A DNA stretch of 64,000 nucleotides from Shinisaurus crocodilurus (lineage: Eukaryota; Chordata; Lepidosauria; Squamata; Shinisauridae): the NCBI GenBank assembly GCA_021292165.1, contig CM037879.1, positions 17,569,525 to 17,633,524 on the forward strand, written 5' to 3'. The translations under genes and the position numbers were made by a program. The notes below the pieces were generated by a model, which was given only the letters and a program-made list of their open reading frames with translations, did not search any database and was not told the DNA's origin. Positions 43,090 to 54,993 of the stretch are shown here, in pieces; the first letter of the stretch is position 1, and each line of letters begins with the position of its first letter.

Positions 43090-44350
43090 TTCAATACCCC
43101 ATACCATGGGTAAGGGTTGTGTGCGAAACAGGCTATTCATTCTGCATACTAGTTTTCCCTCTGGGCTTGCAATTGAGGGCCGTCTAGTACCACTGGCTTT
43201 GTAAGTTACCCCAGTTGACTAGACAGGCGCCTAAGAAAACTGCCCCTGAAGAGGTTAGGCAGTATGTTCCACTCTGCCAGGTTGAGCTCTGTGTGCAGCT
43301 TCTTATAGGGATGTGTTCAGTTGGTCAGTCTTATGGAGGCTGTGCATAGATTTCAACCTAGCTGGGTGTATGTGTGTGCCTAGTTGCCTGCCACACCTGA
43401 ACAGCCAAATGTTAAGTTATTAAATAGTGGAATGCAAATATATTTGTTAGCTGTTCAGTTACATGTGTTACATCTAAATTCAAATTTGCATATGGAGAGA
43501 TTGTAAGTTTTCTTTGTTCACATATGTATCAGGAATACTTGGGAAAGGTTGGATATCTTGCTGTTGAGATGAATATTAGTTTTGAGTATGCTAAAGCAGC
43601 TTTGTTTTAATGTTTTCACACCTTGACATACATGGTGATGCCTAGAACCAATATTGTGCAGTGATGAGAATGTTGGGCTTGGACTTGGAAAGCCAAGATT
43701 GGATCTCTAGTGGCTTTTTGCAAATTGTGGTTTCTCAGCCTTGCCTTTAATGGAGGACAGTGTGGCAATCTCTTGTGTAATTTGTGTGTGGTTGTGGGCT
43801 GCAAGAAACAGGTCCTTGGAAGTTACATTGCTGGTGTATATGCTGCTACTATTCCAATATTAACCTTTCATCAACTGAAATTGGGTAAGGGTAATGGGCT
43901 TAGGCAAAGTTATTTACCAAGCCTGCCTAATCCTTCCCCTTGCTGCCATCTGTTTGCTCTGACTTCCTAAGTCTCCTGTCACTACCACCTTAAATTTCTG
44001 GCCTTGAAGGAATGGGAGAAAGCATGTCATGCCATCATGGCAGTGATGTTCCTTTTTAAAATTGGACTGCAGAAATATTCTGGGCACCTCCAGCTTTAAA
44101 GAGTTAGCCAACATAAGTATGATAGAGTGCTGCAGAGGAAGGGAGAACGTATTAACACTTGTACAATTGCCTTGGGGCAATTGCTGTGTCACAAGCAAGC
44201 AACTGTGTATGTATGTTTAGCCCATTCACTATCAGGTGCTTGGGAGTAGGGTAGCTAGAATCTTCTGTGTAAAACCATGAGAGCATGATTTTAGATTAAT
44301 ATAATTATTTCTGGTCCATATGGCTACAGTTTCTACGGGGCTAGTTTCTT
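43090..44350. other. Repeat-poor sequence, nothing recognised
   Basis: No terminal repeats, SINE boxes or LINE motifs; short ORFs lack domains. Presumed intronic. Confidence 0.45.
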
Positions 44351-44353
44351 ATC

Positions 44354-44489
44354 CAGGGCGCTCTAACCTTGGGTCCCCAGATGTTGCTGGCCTACAGCTC
44401 CCAGCATACCCAGCCAGCATGGATAATGGCAAGGGATTCTGGGAGCTGTAGTCCAGCAATATCTGGGGACCCAAGTTTGGAGAGCCCTA
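44354..44489. mobile_element. hAT palindrome, 136 bp
   Basis: Ends cagggcgctctaacctt and tttggagagccct; flanks ttcttatc and ttctcgtc agree at 6 of 8. Same subfamily as 33439-33574 (both contain agcatggataatggcaaggg-like centres). Confidence 0.8.
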
Positions 44490-44732
44490 TTCTCGTCCTT
44501 ACGGCTTCTGACAATATCTTGCAAATTTTAATAGTGTAGTAGGTAGTGGTCAATAGTGCAGACTACGTAGTGTTGTGGCCATGTTAATAAATAAGCTAGC
44601 ACTCTTCCCTGCAGCTTGCATTTAGTTTGTGAAGTCAGAGAAGAAGGGATACCCGCATGATAAGAACTTCTAAAGAGTTTAGCTACCTAGAAAGGGGAAG
44701 ACCCATATCATAAAAGTAACAGGGAGAAATCC

Positions 44733-44856
44733 TATGTATGTTTAGACAAAAAAAATAAATACCTACAGCTCCCAGCATACCCCAGCTAGCCATGCTGGCT
44801 GGGTCGTGCTGGGAGTTGTAGTAGGCCTTTTTTCTGTCTAAACATGATAGGATTGT
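44733..44856. mobile_element. Palindromic MITE (caatcctatgcatgttta family)
   Basis: aatcctatgtatgtttagac is inverted as gtctaaacatgataggatt, with inner acctacagctcccagca and tgctgggagttgtagt arms. Related to 31320-31436. Confidence 0.7.
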
Positions 44857-44866
44857 GCCTATAGAG

Positions 44867-44996
44867 CAGGGCTCTCCAACCTTGAGTCCCCAGATGTTGC
44901 TGGACTCCCAGAATCCCTTGCCATTAGCCATGCTGGCTGGGTATGCTGGGAACTGTAAGCCAGCAACATCTGGGGACCCAAGGTTGGAGAGCTCTG
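44867..44996. mobile_element. hAT palindrome, 130 bp, perfect TSD
   Basis: Ends cagggctctccaacctt and aaggttggagagctctg; both flanks ctatagag (44859-44866, 44997-45004). Confidence 0.9.
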
Positions 44997-45004
44997 CTAT
45001 AGAG

Positions 45005-45495
45005 AGACAGAAAGAGAATCTGGTGTTTGGGTGTATGATCAGTGGAAATCCAGAACTGAGAGTTGCTAGCTTTCTACCTGATGGATAGAAAAAAAAGAGG
45101 AGGGAATCTGGGCTGGGGTTGTAGTAGGGCAGGAATTGCTTGGGATTTGTGTGTGTGCAGCAGACTTGCCACATTTTAACTTTTCAAGTTGGGCAGCTGT
45201 ATTGCAAAATTGCAATAATTTATGAACAAAATAAAACCTTGGATATATAAAATAACCAACAAAACCTTTAAATATCTGGAGGCTATACAGAAGCAGCATT
45301 GCCTTCTTGCTGTTCACAAGTCAAGATGCTGGTTCTTGCCTATGAAATGCTGAATCGCTTAGACTCTACACTAGAGATACTTAACCCTCTTGATAATTCC
45401 TGTTTGTGTGCATATTTATTAAATAGTATATTTATTAAATATTAGATGAGGGTGCTAAGGGCATGTGAATGGAACTACTGTGGAACTTTGAAGGA
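45005..45495. other. Sequence without recognised feature
   Basis: AT-rich; a ttattaaatagtatatttattaaat repeat lies near 45418-45440. No gene or element identified. Confidence 0.45.
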
Positions 45496-45499
45496 CCTA

Positions 45500-45763
45500 C
45501 CGTATTTTTCGCTCCATAAGACGCACTTTACCCCCCCAAAAAACTAGGTGGAAATGTCTGTGCGTCCTATGGAGTGAATATAGTAAAAAAAAATAAATTA
45601 TTTTTTAACTTTCCTCTGCTGGTCCGGAAGAGCGGAGGACTCCTGGGTGGGGCGGGGGAAGCCCCCGCCTCTCAGTTGATTTTTTTTTTTTTTAATTTTT
45701 TTTTTGTACCATACAGTAAGTGCGTCTTATGGTCCGGTGCGTCTTATGGAGCGAAAAATACGG
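45500..45763. mobile_element. Mariner-like MITE, 264 bp
   Basis: Terminal repeats ccgtatttttcgctccataag and its inverse at the right, with TA on each side (45498-45499, 45764-45765). A second inner gtgcgtc...tatgga pair occurs at both ends. Tc1/mariner target type. Contains long T tracts (45680-45705). Confidence 0.85.
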
Positions 45764-45779
45764 TAGCTTGTATTCTCCC

Positions 45780-46580
45780 TCCCTGCCCCTTCTTCCTTTA
45801 TTTAGTGGTCCGTGTTAAGGGTGAAGCTATTTTTAGTTCTGTTTTTAATCATTGTTATGCTTTATTTGTAACTTTAAAAAGTACTGTAAATTTCCCAGAC
45901 CTTAAAGGCTAGGGAAGGGCTTTACTTCCTTTCCGATTAGTTCTAACCTAACCACTGAAAGTTAATGAAAGTAGATGATCCATTGAAACATTAATCCCTT
46001 GTTTCTCTGGCCTCTCCAGTCACCTTTTTTCTACTGTTGAAATTGAGATTGCAAGCACCTTGTTGTAGAGACCTGTGTCTTGCTTATGTTACTCTGTAAA
46101 ACACAGTGTACTTTGGTGGCTTATAAATAACAGAGAGACCTTGCAGTGGTTCAGAAAGAGGTTTAGGCATTGGTGAGTCTCTGGGGAAGCAAGTTATATA
46201 ATGACTGTGTCATGACACAAGATGATACTAGCAAATGTACAAGTAGAAATCGTTACTGGACTACATGATTTGCTTTGCCAGCAAAACTACCTAATTTAAA
46301 GTATATCAATTAATTTGGGACTATGGCTGACATTTGTGGCTGTTTGGTAGTTTCAGATGATCATTTCTAGTGTCATGGCAGATAATAAACTTGTGGTGTG
46401 ATGTCTGCAGTTGCATAGAGAGCTTATCCAGGTGAATTGGTGCTTTTGTGGTCCTGTCAACCTATGTTTCTATGTGTTAATTTTCTCTTGCTGCTTGGCC
46501 AGATGCTGTACAAAGCAAGCTTTCTATGTAGTTGCAGCCATTGCATAATGTGTGATAAGCAGCCACCAGCCAGCAAGTTG
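45780..46580. other. Repeat-poor sequence, nothing recognised
   Basis: No element ends or recognisable exon; presumed intron. Confidence 0.45.
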
Positions 46581-46749
46581 TCAATAAGACCATTTTTTTT
46601 AATTATTATTATTATTAGCATTTATTTATCGCCCATCTGGCTGGCAAACCGGCCACCCTGGGCGATGTACAGAAGATAAAACAGAATAAAATACATTAAA
46701 ACATTTTTCTCCATTAAAATACATTAAAACAGTATAGAATTTTAAAATC

Positions 46750-47712
46750 TTAGCCCACCCCATATTCCTGCCTGAATAACAAAGTTTTTAATGAGCGGCG
46801 GAAGCTCAGCAGAGAGGGGGCATGACGGAGGTCACTTGGGAGAGAGTTCCATAGTATGGGGGCCGCCACAGAGAAGGCCCTCTTCCTCGTCCCAACCAGT
46901 CTAGCTGCTCTGGCTGAAGGGACAAGGAGAAGGCCGTCTGTGGCAGATCTTGTTGAGCGGCCCACTTGGTGTTGCTGGAGACGCTCCTTGAGATTGACTG
47001 GACCGGAGCCGTATAGGGTTTTAAAGGTCAAAACCAACACCTTGAATTCGGCTCGGCAAGCAACTGGTAGCCAGTGCAAATCCTTCAGCACTGGCGTGAT
47101 GTGATCCCGCCGGCGGCTGCCTTTCACCAGGCGAGCCGCTGCGTTCTGTACCAGCTGTAGCTTCCGAACCGTCTTCAAGGGTAACCCCACGTAGAGCACA
47201 TTACAGTAGTCTAGGCGAGAGGAGACCAAGGCATGAACCACTGATGGGAGCAGATGATTAGGAAGGTAGGGGCGCAGCTGCCGTATCAGATGGAGTTGAT
47301 ACAGCGCCGCCCGGCTCACAGCTGCCACCTGAGCCTCCATGGACAGCTGGGAGTCTAGAATGACCCCCAAGCTGCGGACCTGGTCCTTCAGGGGTAGATG
47401 TACCCCATCCAGCACCAGGTCAACATCCCCTAACCTCCCCTTGTCCCCCACCAGCAGTACCTCGGTCTTGTCGGGGTTCAGCTTCAGCATATTCCTTCCC
47501 ATCCAGCCACCCACTGACTCCAGGCACTTGGACAGGGTCTCAATGGCCAACCTCGGTGAGGATTTGAAAGAGAGGTAGAGCTGCGTGTCATCCACATTGG
47601 GGTGCAGTGTACTGATGACACTGCACCCCAAACCTCCTGATGATAGCTCCCAGTGGCTTGAGGTAGATGTTGAATAACATCGGGGAGAGGATGGAACCCT
47701 GCGGCACTCCAC
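46750..47712 (-). pseudogene. L2 ORF, C-terminal part
   Basis: About 275 codons after the YADD box belong to the L2 reverse transcriptase and C-terminal region (DDTQLYLSF, WMGRNMLKLNPDKTEVLLVG, SRLDYCNVLYVGLPL, LQLVQNAAARLV, LHWLPVACRAEFKVL, WNSLPSDLRHAPS). It is intact to its stop, seven residues after FRQEYGVG-type sequence. The first 45 or so residues are out of the L2 frame, because a 13-nt insertion (about 47597-47631) shifts the reading frame inside the YADD box. Confidence 0.88.
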
Positions 47713-48388
47713 AAGTGAGCAGCCGAGGGTCTGAAGCCTCCTCCCTGAGAACTACCCTCTGGTCCCTTCCAGAGAGGAAGGACTGGAACCACTGCAATAC
47801 AGTGCCTCCTATGCCCAACTCCTCCAGGCTGTCCAGGAGGATACCGTGGTCAACGGTATCAAAAGCCGCTGAGAGATCGAGGAGGACTAGAAAGGAGCAT
47901 TCGCCCCTATCCAAAGCCCTCCTCATATCATCCACCAAGGCGACCAAGGCCGTCTCTGTCCCATGTCCAGGCCTGAAGCCCGACTGGCACGGATCTAAAT
48001 AATCGGCTTCATCCAAGTGTGCCTTCAACTGAGCACCCACCACCCGCTTGATCACCTTGCCCAGAAATGGCAAATTGGAGACTGGGCGGAAGTTGTTCAG
48101 ATCCTGGGGATCCAAGGAGGGCTTCTTTAGAAGTGGTCTTATTACTGCCTCCTTGAGGGCTGATGGCATCACTCCCTCCTCGAGGGAGGCATTTACCACC
48201 GCCTTGATCCCCTCACCCAGTCTCTCCCTACAGCTCATAATGAGCCAGGACGGGCAAGGGTCAAGCAAGCAGGTGGTCGGCCTCACAGATGAAAGCACCT
48301 TGTCCACTTCATCAGAAGGAAGAAGCTGGAACCGATCCCACAAAACCGGTCTGCCATTGGCCTCCTCCCACTCACTCCCTGTGTCCAC
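47588..48388 (-). pseudogene. L2 ORF, reverse transcriptase fingers and palm
   Basis: Shows VIRPLLKKPSLDPQDLNNFRP (fingers), YLDPCQSGFRPGHGTETAL, LVLLDLSAAFDTVDHGILL (motif A with catalytic Asp) and GVPQGSILSPMLFNIYLKPL (motif B). It then reads CHQY and loses the ADD at the insertion. So the catalytic motif C is split from the rest. RT would copy element RNA at a nicked target. Confidence 0.9.
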
Positions 48389-48437
48389 GACGTACGATAT
48401 CCCACTCCTAATCCGATCAATTTTATCTGCAAAGTGT

Positions 48438-49127
48438 TTAGCGTTCTTTCGCTAAAGCCTCACAGGAGGCTTTAGACTGTTCCATTGGGTCCAGAGCGGC
48501 TGGACCGACCAGACTCCGGACCACTTGGAACAGCCTCCTGGGGCAGCACTCTGCAGACGCAATGGAGGTAGCATAGAAATTCTTTTTTGCTGCCTTCACC
48601 ACCACTCGGTAGGCTGAAGATGCAGCTCCAACCCGTGTTCGATCGTCTTCGGAGCGGGAATTTCGCCATCGACGCTCTAGCCTTCTCACCTCTTGTTTCA
48701 GAGCTCGCAGCGAAGGAGTGAACCATGGTGCCGCGTGAGCTCTGTTTAGGCGAAGAGGGCGCTTCGGGGCAACTCGGTCTAATGCCCTGGTGATTGCAGC
48801 ATTCCAGTCGTCCACCAGGGTCTCGACCGAGCTACCGTTTGTGTGCTCCAGTTCCCCAAGCGCGTTCAGGAATCCATCCGGATCCATAAGACGCCTGAGG
48901 CGGACCATCCTAATAGGTCCCTCACCCCTGCAGAGGGGTTGTGGCACCGAGAGATCCAACCCCACCAGATAGTGATCTGACCATGACAAGGGGATGGTGG
49001 ATATACCCCCGATCTCCAGATCATTTCCTCCCTCTCCGGAAACAAAAACCAAGTCCAGTGCATGACCGGCTACATGGGTAGGTCCAGTTAATACAGGGTG
49101 CAGCTCCCAGGAAGCCATGGTCTCCAT
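48438..49127 (-). pseudogene. L2 ORF, endonuclease end and linker
   Basis: Contains VAGHALDLVFVSG and SWSDHYLVGLDLSVP, the end of the apurinic-type endonuclease (SDH motif), then a linker (WNAAITRALDRVAPKRPLR, WFTPSLRALKQEVRRLERRW, AYRVVVKAAKKNFYAT). Frameshifts near 49130 and 48440 join it to neighbouring parts. Confidence 0.85.
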
Positions 49128-49214
49128 GAAGTCCCAAGGTGCCCCGTGAGGGCAGCCCCCGAATGCACATTGAAGTCCCCCAGCACCAATAGCCTGGTGG
49201 ACAACACACGCACA

Positions 49215-49613
49215 TCAGAGACCACCTCCAGCACCTCGGCCAGGGAGTCTGTCGTTCCTTCGGGGTGGACGGTACATGAGCAGAATCCCCAGACTGCCCT
49301 TGGGACCCAACCTCCAGTACATGCACTCAATAAACTTGGTCTCTCGGAGAGGGAGTCTGGTAAGGACCAAGGACTCCCGGTAGATAACAACCACTCCCCC
49401 TCCCCGTCCCCCAACCCTTGGCTGCTGGGCATACGAGAAACCAGCCGGACACAAGGCCGTCAAAGTTGGAGCAGCGGCCTCATCCAGCCAGGTTTCTGTA
49501 ATACATGCCATATCCGCACCTTCATCCATGATCAAGTCATGGATGAGAGATGATTTTTGGGTAACGGACCTGGCATTGCACAACAGCAAACGCAAGGTGG
49601 GGGGAGGAGCCAC
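49215..49613 (-). pseudogene. L2 ORF, endonuclease N-terminal part
   Basis: Starts [21 protein letters not shown], then ITETWLD (catalytic Glu of the LINE endonuclease), GGRGGGVVVIYRESL and [19 protein letters not shown] frameshift near 49245 moves the following GDFNVHSG segment to another frame. Confidence 0.85.
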
Positions 49614-50018
49614 ACATCCCCCAGTTATCCCTTGGCTCTGGGCAGGCCCGGGACAAGGGATAGGTATTAATCATCGATCCCCTGTCCCCCTTAATCGGCG
49701 TGGCCTGCCCCTAGCGTTCTGCCAGCGCCTGCCCAGTGGTACTGTTTGCCCCCCAGAACTCCCCCCACTATCTCCCTGGGAGAGACACATGCCCCCCCTC
49801 ACTTCCGCCAATCAGGCGGGAGACCCACCCCTAAAATCAACCCCTAAAAAATCCCAGCCCTTCAAAAAGGAAGGGCCTCTTAAAAACTCCCAGCCCCACT
49901 CCCAGACCACTGTTAATGTAATAGTTGGAGAGTAGAGGTGAACATAAAGTAATATATATAACAAGACATTCATGCAGTTAATTTGAAAGCAGGACAAAAA
50001 GGGACAATCTGCTCTTTT

Positions 50019-50139
50019 TAAAAAAAAAAGTTTTATTGAGTTTTTCCAATCATACAACTAATAACAAATAAAACCGAAATATAGCATAAACATTGTGCAC
50101 CCCCCACCTCTTGGGACCAAGTTATATCCCCCCCCCCCC
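50019..50139 (-). mobile_element. 5'-truncated L1 3' end with 13-bp TSD
   Basis: The minus strand ends gattggaaaaactcaataaaac plus an A tract, an L1-like 3' end. The insertion is flanked by aatctgctctttt (50006-50018, 50140-50152), a target-primed reverse transcription signature. The 5' junction abuts a 12-C run. Confidence 0.85.
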
Positions 50140-50159
50140 AATCTGCTCTTTTCTCATTC

Positions 50160-50980
50160 AGAAAGAATTAGGCTACATATCGAGAAGCATTTTCAAATCA
50201 TATAAACATTAACATGGCTGAGCGAATTACAAAAAGCTTTACTAGTTGCTTCTTTGGTGGCCACTCAACTCAGGCTTGGCTAACCTACTCCTTATCACAG
50301 AACTTACTAGTAGGAGGGATCACATCTAAGACATTCACTAACTCTAAATTTGCTTGAGTACAGATATTATTGGTACATGTTGGGGGGCTACAATGTACTT
50401 AACAGGGTTTGAATGGAAATACGACACTACAGAAATAACTAAAACTCTATTTGTATTCATACTTTGTGAGCTACTTTGAATAATATTTGGAAAAGTTTTA
50501 TAAAAGCATCTTAAACTGGGGAGAGGAAAGAAAAGTTACCAGTAAATGACTGAGTTGCAGGGATTTGTAGGCTGAGAATGTAGCCTACCTTTTCAAATAT
50601 ATTTTTGAATGTATACATCTGTATTAAGCTTGTTGTTACACAGGTTGCTTTGGGATGTCTGGCAATGGGTGACCGTTTATTTCAACAGAATATTTGACCA
50701 ATCTACTCTTTAAACCACTTGCAAGTTGTCCAGATCTTCTGGCTCCTTGGCTGTTGGTGTTGTGCCTCTCCCCAATCAATGTTTCAGCCTGTATTTCATG
50801 ATATAGAACTTCACAGTTATGCTGAAAATTTTCTGATGGGGCATCACAGCTATCAAAACTAACCTGTGGATGGGAAGCCTGGAGGGTAAAATCTCATCCT
50901 ATTGTTTGCAAGTAGAGCATTTCACATGCACAAACACACACCACTTTGGAGCTTCCTGAACAGTCTTTGGGATGCTTTGG
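50160..50980. other. Sequence without recognised feature
   Basis: AT-rich with no element end or domain; presumed intron. Confidence 0.45.
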
Positions 50981-50994
50981 ACAGGAGCTGTCAG

Positions 50995-51140
50995 GACAAC
51001 CCTATTGTATTTATTGATTTGATTTGGATTTTATTTGTACCCTGCCTTTCTGCCAAGAAAAATGGTATCCAAGGCATTTTAAAATCACAAATAAAACTTG
51101 ATTAAAACAAAAATAAAAACAAATACATTAAAACACAAAA
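50995..51140 (-). mobile_element. LINE 3' tail fragment (L2/CR1-like)
   Basis: Minus strand reads tggcagaaaggcagggtacaaataaaatcc, a typical gggta(c/t)aaataaa LINE end, with an adjacent AAATAAAA-rich stretch. Confidence 0.4.
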
Positions 51141-51149
51141 GCACAACAA

Positions 51150-52850
51150 CAAAATAAAAACTGCATCCAGCCCAACAGACTGGCTTACACACACCCATTA
51201 CTTTCACTAATACCATATAAATGATCTTGCCCCAGGTGTTTCAGCTGCTAATTAGCTTTTGCTACTAGTTTTGTTATTAAATTTATATTCCTTTAGTAAC
51301 TATTATTGTCAGGTATCTTCTTCAACCTCATAGTTCCCTATCTTCTGTTGTGCCATAGCTCCTGTTACCCACAACCTCAGCATATGAAAACTTTTGAAGC
51401 TTATTTCATGTATAAAAATGCTCTTTAGAAGTGCCTTACAGTGATGTATAGCTACCGAGGCATTATAGACCTAAGTATCAGAACTTAGGTTGGTTGTGGT
51501 CTATCCAAAATTGCTTGGAATAAATATTGTTACAGGCGTTTAAACAATTTTGCACATAACACCCAATTTAAAAAAAAAACACCAACTCAAGGGAAGGATA
51601 GATATTTTTATATGTTGCTTGTGCCTTTTGTGTAATTTCTTGTAGTACTGATTTTGAAATGTTCTTATGCACCTGTGATGGTTTGGACAGTTTTGAGTAC
51701 TTTTTAGGCCTGGTCCCCTACCCATACAGAGGCCATTTGTACAGGTGTGAGGTCTCATGTGAACATGATGTTTCCAGATGACCAAGTGCTCTTCCCCTTG
51801 CTTTAGTAGGGGGCAAAATAATGTGTCCAGAAAGTTTGTGTCCTTTTGCGTGGGAAATCTTTGGCATATGTGGGATCTCTGGGTGAGTACCAGAACAGCT
51901 GTTTAGCTCTCCTGACATCCTGGAGATGTTAATCAGCTCTGTGAATGTTGCTGTATATTTACAGAGGGTTTTTTTTTTTTAATGGCTCATAATTTAGCTT
52001 AAAAATACAAATTAAGTCCATAGCATAGCAGTGACAGAGGTGTATGAATGCCTGAAGGTACTTATTTGAATACATAATGTGTCTCTTCACTGACAAATGG
52101 ATATGGGTCAGCTTATGTTGCAAACAAATAATTAGTCAGGGATAGACAAATTTACTCCAAAATGGCTACCATAATCTGATGAACACGTGCCCAAGCACAA
52201 AGTGAGAGACTGGTGAGGATTCATCTCTGATCCCCTGCTGGGTTTTGGAGGCACTTGAAAACAGTGGCTCTAAAGCTCAGCATGCCTAGATCATAGAGTC
52301 CACCCTTCTCCCTTGTTGAGCAGAGGGTCAGGGTCAGTGGTGATCACAAATCTTGCCTGGCTACCAAAGTCAGAATTGCTGGGCCCTGCAATTAGTTGCA
52401 GCTTGTTGCTTGAATTGCACAACGGCTGAAGTGGGGCTGCAAAACGTCACAGGTTCTTGGGCTCTTAAGCGCTGTACAGGGTTGGCAACTAGTAATTCAG
52501 TTTGGATTTGAGGCTATTTACATGAACTTTGACCTAGAGATGCCAAGTTAGCATAGATCTTGAGTTCTCATAAGTTTTGCACAGATGTTTTGGTGTGTGG
52601 TGGCTAGGAAAAAAGAGAACTTCAATATTTGTAGTATTCACTTGACACTTTTATTAGAACTAGAAATAATAAACCCATCCTAACATTATATTAAAAATTG
52701 GAGAATTGTTGATACCCAAAATCTTGTGGTGCCAGGCTTTCATAATGGCATATGCTTAAATTTATCACTTTCTCATTTGTGTGTGTGTTATATGCCTCTC
52801 TCTAGTACACACTATTAAAGAAAAGCTATTGTGATCATGTGATCATAATA
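51150..52850. other. Sequence without recognised feature
   Basis: 1.7 kb without recognisable repeats or exons; a T run lies at 51968-51980. Confidence 0.45.
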
Positions 52851-52854
52851 GTAG

Positions 52855-52960
52855 CTTGAGTGATCAGGCAGCAGGAACCACCACACCCACTTGCTCCCAC
52901 TTCATTCACAACAACCCAGGGTTTTAAAAAACTTGTGCTGTGCATCACACAAAAGAGGGA
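52855..52960. mobile_element. Half copy of the 23075-23500 palindromic MITE
   Basis: cacttgctcccacttcattc, acaacaacccagggtttt and aaaaaacttgtg match one arm of that element. Confidence 0.55.
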
Positions 52961-53544
52961 GGTATCAGCAGACATGAGGGAATCAGGGATTTAGAGAGAG
53001 AGAGAACATCCTGTGGTGGGGAAACCCCAAAAATAGTCCCTTGAGAATGAAGCATGTTCAATGGGCATGGAATGTTGGGGGCAGGGACGAAGGAATATCC
53101 TGGCAGAGGCTGGCTGAGACCCTAAACTCCACACTGAAACTTTTTGTTACAGGTTCCACATATGCTCTGTTTGAAATACATTATATTCTGAAATGTGGAC
53201 TATAGTAGAACAGGATTTATATGCTTCCAGATTCATCCGTAAGTGAAGTTCCAGACACTTTGTGGTCTGAATTTACTAGACCTCAGTGAGGTTAATATTC
53301 TTCATCCACCGCTAGAGGTATGAGGTGAACCACCTATTAAGTCCTCCTAGAAACCCACTTATACCCTGGGTGGAAGTCAAGAAACTGGTAGTATCTGACT
53401 GGGCAAACCTAAGTTCCACTGTATTCCAGTAGACTCTGGTTATTTTCCCTGGATGCTTATGTGGCTCAGACACCTTTCTCTGACTAACAAAGACTGTGAG
53501 GACTTGCATATTAACAGATCTCTGTCCTAGATTGAGTTGGTTTT

Positions 53545-53989
53545 TCAGCAGTTAATCCATTTTTTTAACATCTACATGAAACCTCTGGGGGAGATCATGA
53601 CACACAGTTCTACCTCTGTTTTCCACCTGCAAATCCCAGGGAGGCTGTGGAGCTCCTATCTAGAGGCAGTTTTGCAATGGATGAAAGCAGATAAGTTGAA
53701 ACTTAATCCAGATAAGAACCAGGTCCTATAGGTTGGGAAGCTGGCCAACCAGATGCACACTTGATCTTGGATTGGGTTGCACTCTACTTGAAGGACCACA
53801 TTTACAGCTTGGGGGTTCTTCAGGACATGGCGCTATCTATGGAGGTACAGGTTGTGTTGTTGGCTAGGAGTGCCTTTTAGCAGCTTCGTGTGGTGTGCTA
53901 GTTGCAACCCTATCTAGAGATGTTGGACCTAGTTTTGATTATTCATGTACAGGTGACATAGAGACTAGACTACTGTAATGCACTCTGTG
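53545..53989 (+). mobile_element. L2 reverse transcriptase fragment, part 1
   Basis: NIYMKPLGEIMT followed by WMKADKLKLNPDKNQVL and LLDLGVLQDMALSMEVQV-like segments. It breaks off at LDYCNALC, where a fold-back element inserted; the L2 resumes at 54994. Several small deletions and stops. Confidence 0.75.
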
Positions 53990-54985
53990 ATCTGGTTCTT
54001 GCAACACAACAACCCATCTTGGGTAACTAGCCATAGTGTGTTGTCGTGTCATCTGAACTGCAACTGCTTCCCGCAGGTTGGCTTGTTTTTTTTCCCAACA
54101 AGCCACCCTGAAAACCCATGGGCTGTTCTAGGGTTTGTTTCACCCACAATGGGATGTTGTGTCATCCAAACCCGGGTAACCAATCACACCATGAGTAAAG
54201 AGAAGTGGCGCACAAGGCAAGAGCAGCAAACACACACACACACACACATACACACAACCCCTTGCCACTCTTTGCGATCTTGCCTGTGCCGCCACCAGTG
54301 ACAGCTCCTCCAACGTGCCCAAGTGGCACATTGGAGGGGCTGTCACTGGTTTGCCACCCCTTTAAAAAAATATGTGTACCAAATGTGTGCATATTTTTTC
54401 AGCAATCTTTTTTAGTTGGACTTGTACAACTGTGGAGGTGTGCAATTCCGCAGGTCTGAAAATGGGAAGCTTCACCTGGGCAATGTCTTGGGGGGGGGGG
54501 GTACTTGCTGTCAAAGTGCAGCAGGTACTAGCCCTGGACATTGGCCCAAAGAGGCTCCAGATAAGTTTACTTTGCTTTCCTCTGACAGCTGTCAAAAGGC
54601 AAGCTGTCAAAGGAAAGCAAAGTCGTGAGTGGTTCTTGCTCACGAAAGGGGGCAAGGCTGTTCCCCCCCCCCTCGCAGCGAGATCCTCAGGGTTTTGAGT
54701 GTGCCTCCCCATAGGTCCCAGTACCCCTCGTGAAAGGCAATCTCCGAAAAAGGTGGGGAGCAGCAGCAGCAAGTCTAAATGGCTCATGATTGTCATGGGG
54801 AGAGGAGACAACGTGGCTTCAGCCATGGTATCCCCTGGGATATAGTCTGGAATACTGAGGGGAAGGAGGGGGAGAACAACCCACGGTGAGCTTGATCGTC
54901 TGTTGGGGGCACTGTGGGGTTGTTCACAAAACAACCAACCCACCCTGGCTTATTGCCAGGGTGGGTTCACATGACGTGCAAACCC
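53990..54985. mobile_element. Fold-back non-autonomous DNA transposon, 996 bp, inserted in L2
   Basis: Interrupts a recognisable L2 codon run. Flanks actctgtg (53982-53989) and accctatg (54986-54993) match 6 of 8. It contains nested inverted repeats: ttgcaacacaacaaccc type ends, a cccaacaagccaccctg segment, a short ggaggggctgtcact pair near 54300-54350, a central hairpin tttgctttcctctgacagc against gctgtcaaaggaaagcaaa (about 54570-54622) and the right-end counterparts. A (CA)n run is at 54228-54257. Same family as 1-1130. Confidence 0.75.
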
Positions 54986-54993
54986 ACCCTATG

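Larger units (their letters stand above)
46600..49800 (-). mobile_element. Young, almost intact L2 element
   Basis: Minus-strand element with endonuclease and reverse transcriptase coding sequence nearly continuous from 49613 to 46750. The 3' tail contains gggcgataaataaatgc and (TAATAA)n at 46590-46660. The 5' leader (ccaagggataactgggggatg, near 49622) is also found in the second copy at 60755. Only a few frameshifts are visible. The 5' boundary is uncertain. Confidence 0.88.

Noticed and set aside
42523..43204. Overlapping ORFs of 180 and 221 codons
   Set aside because: Neither strand shows a domain, and the 3' part runs through a MITE; chance ORFs in presumed intron.
44354..44996. microRNA hairpins
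   Set aside because: The foldable palindromes have hAT ends and target duplications, which explains them as MITEs.
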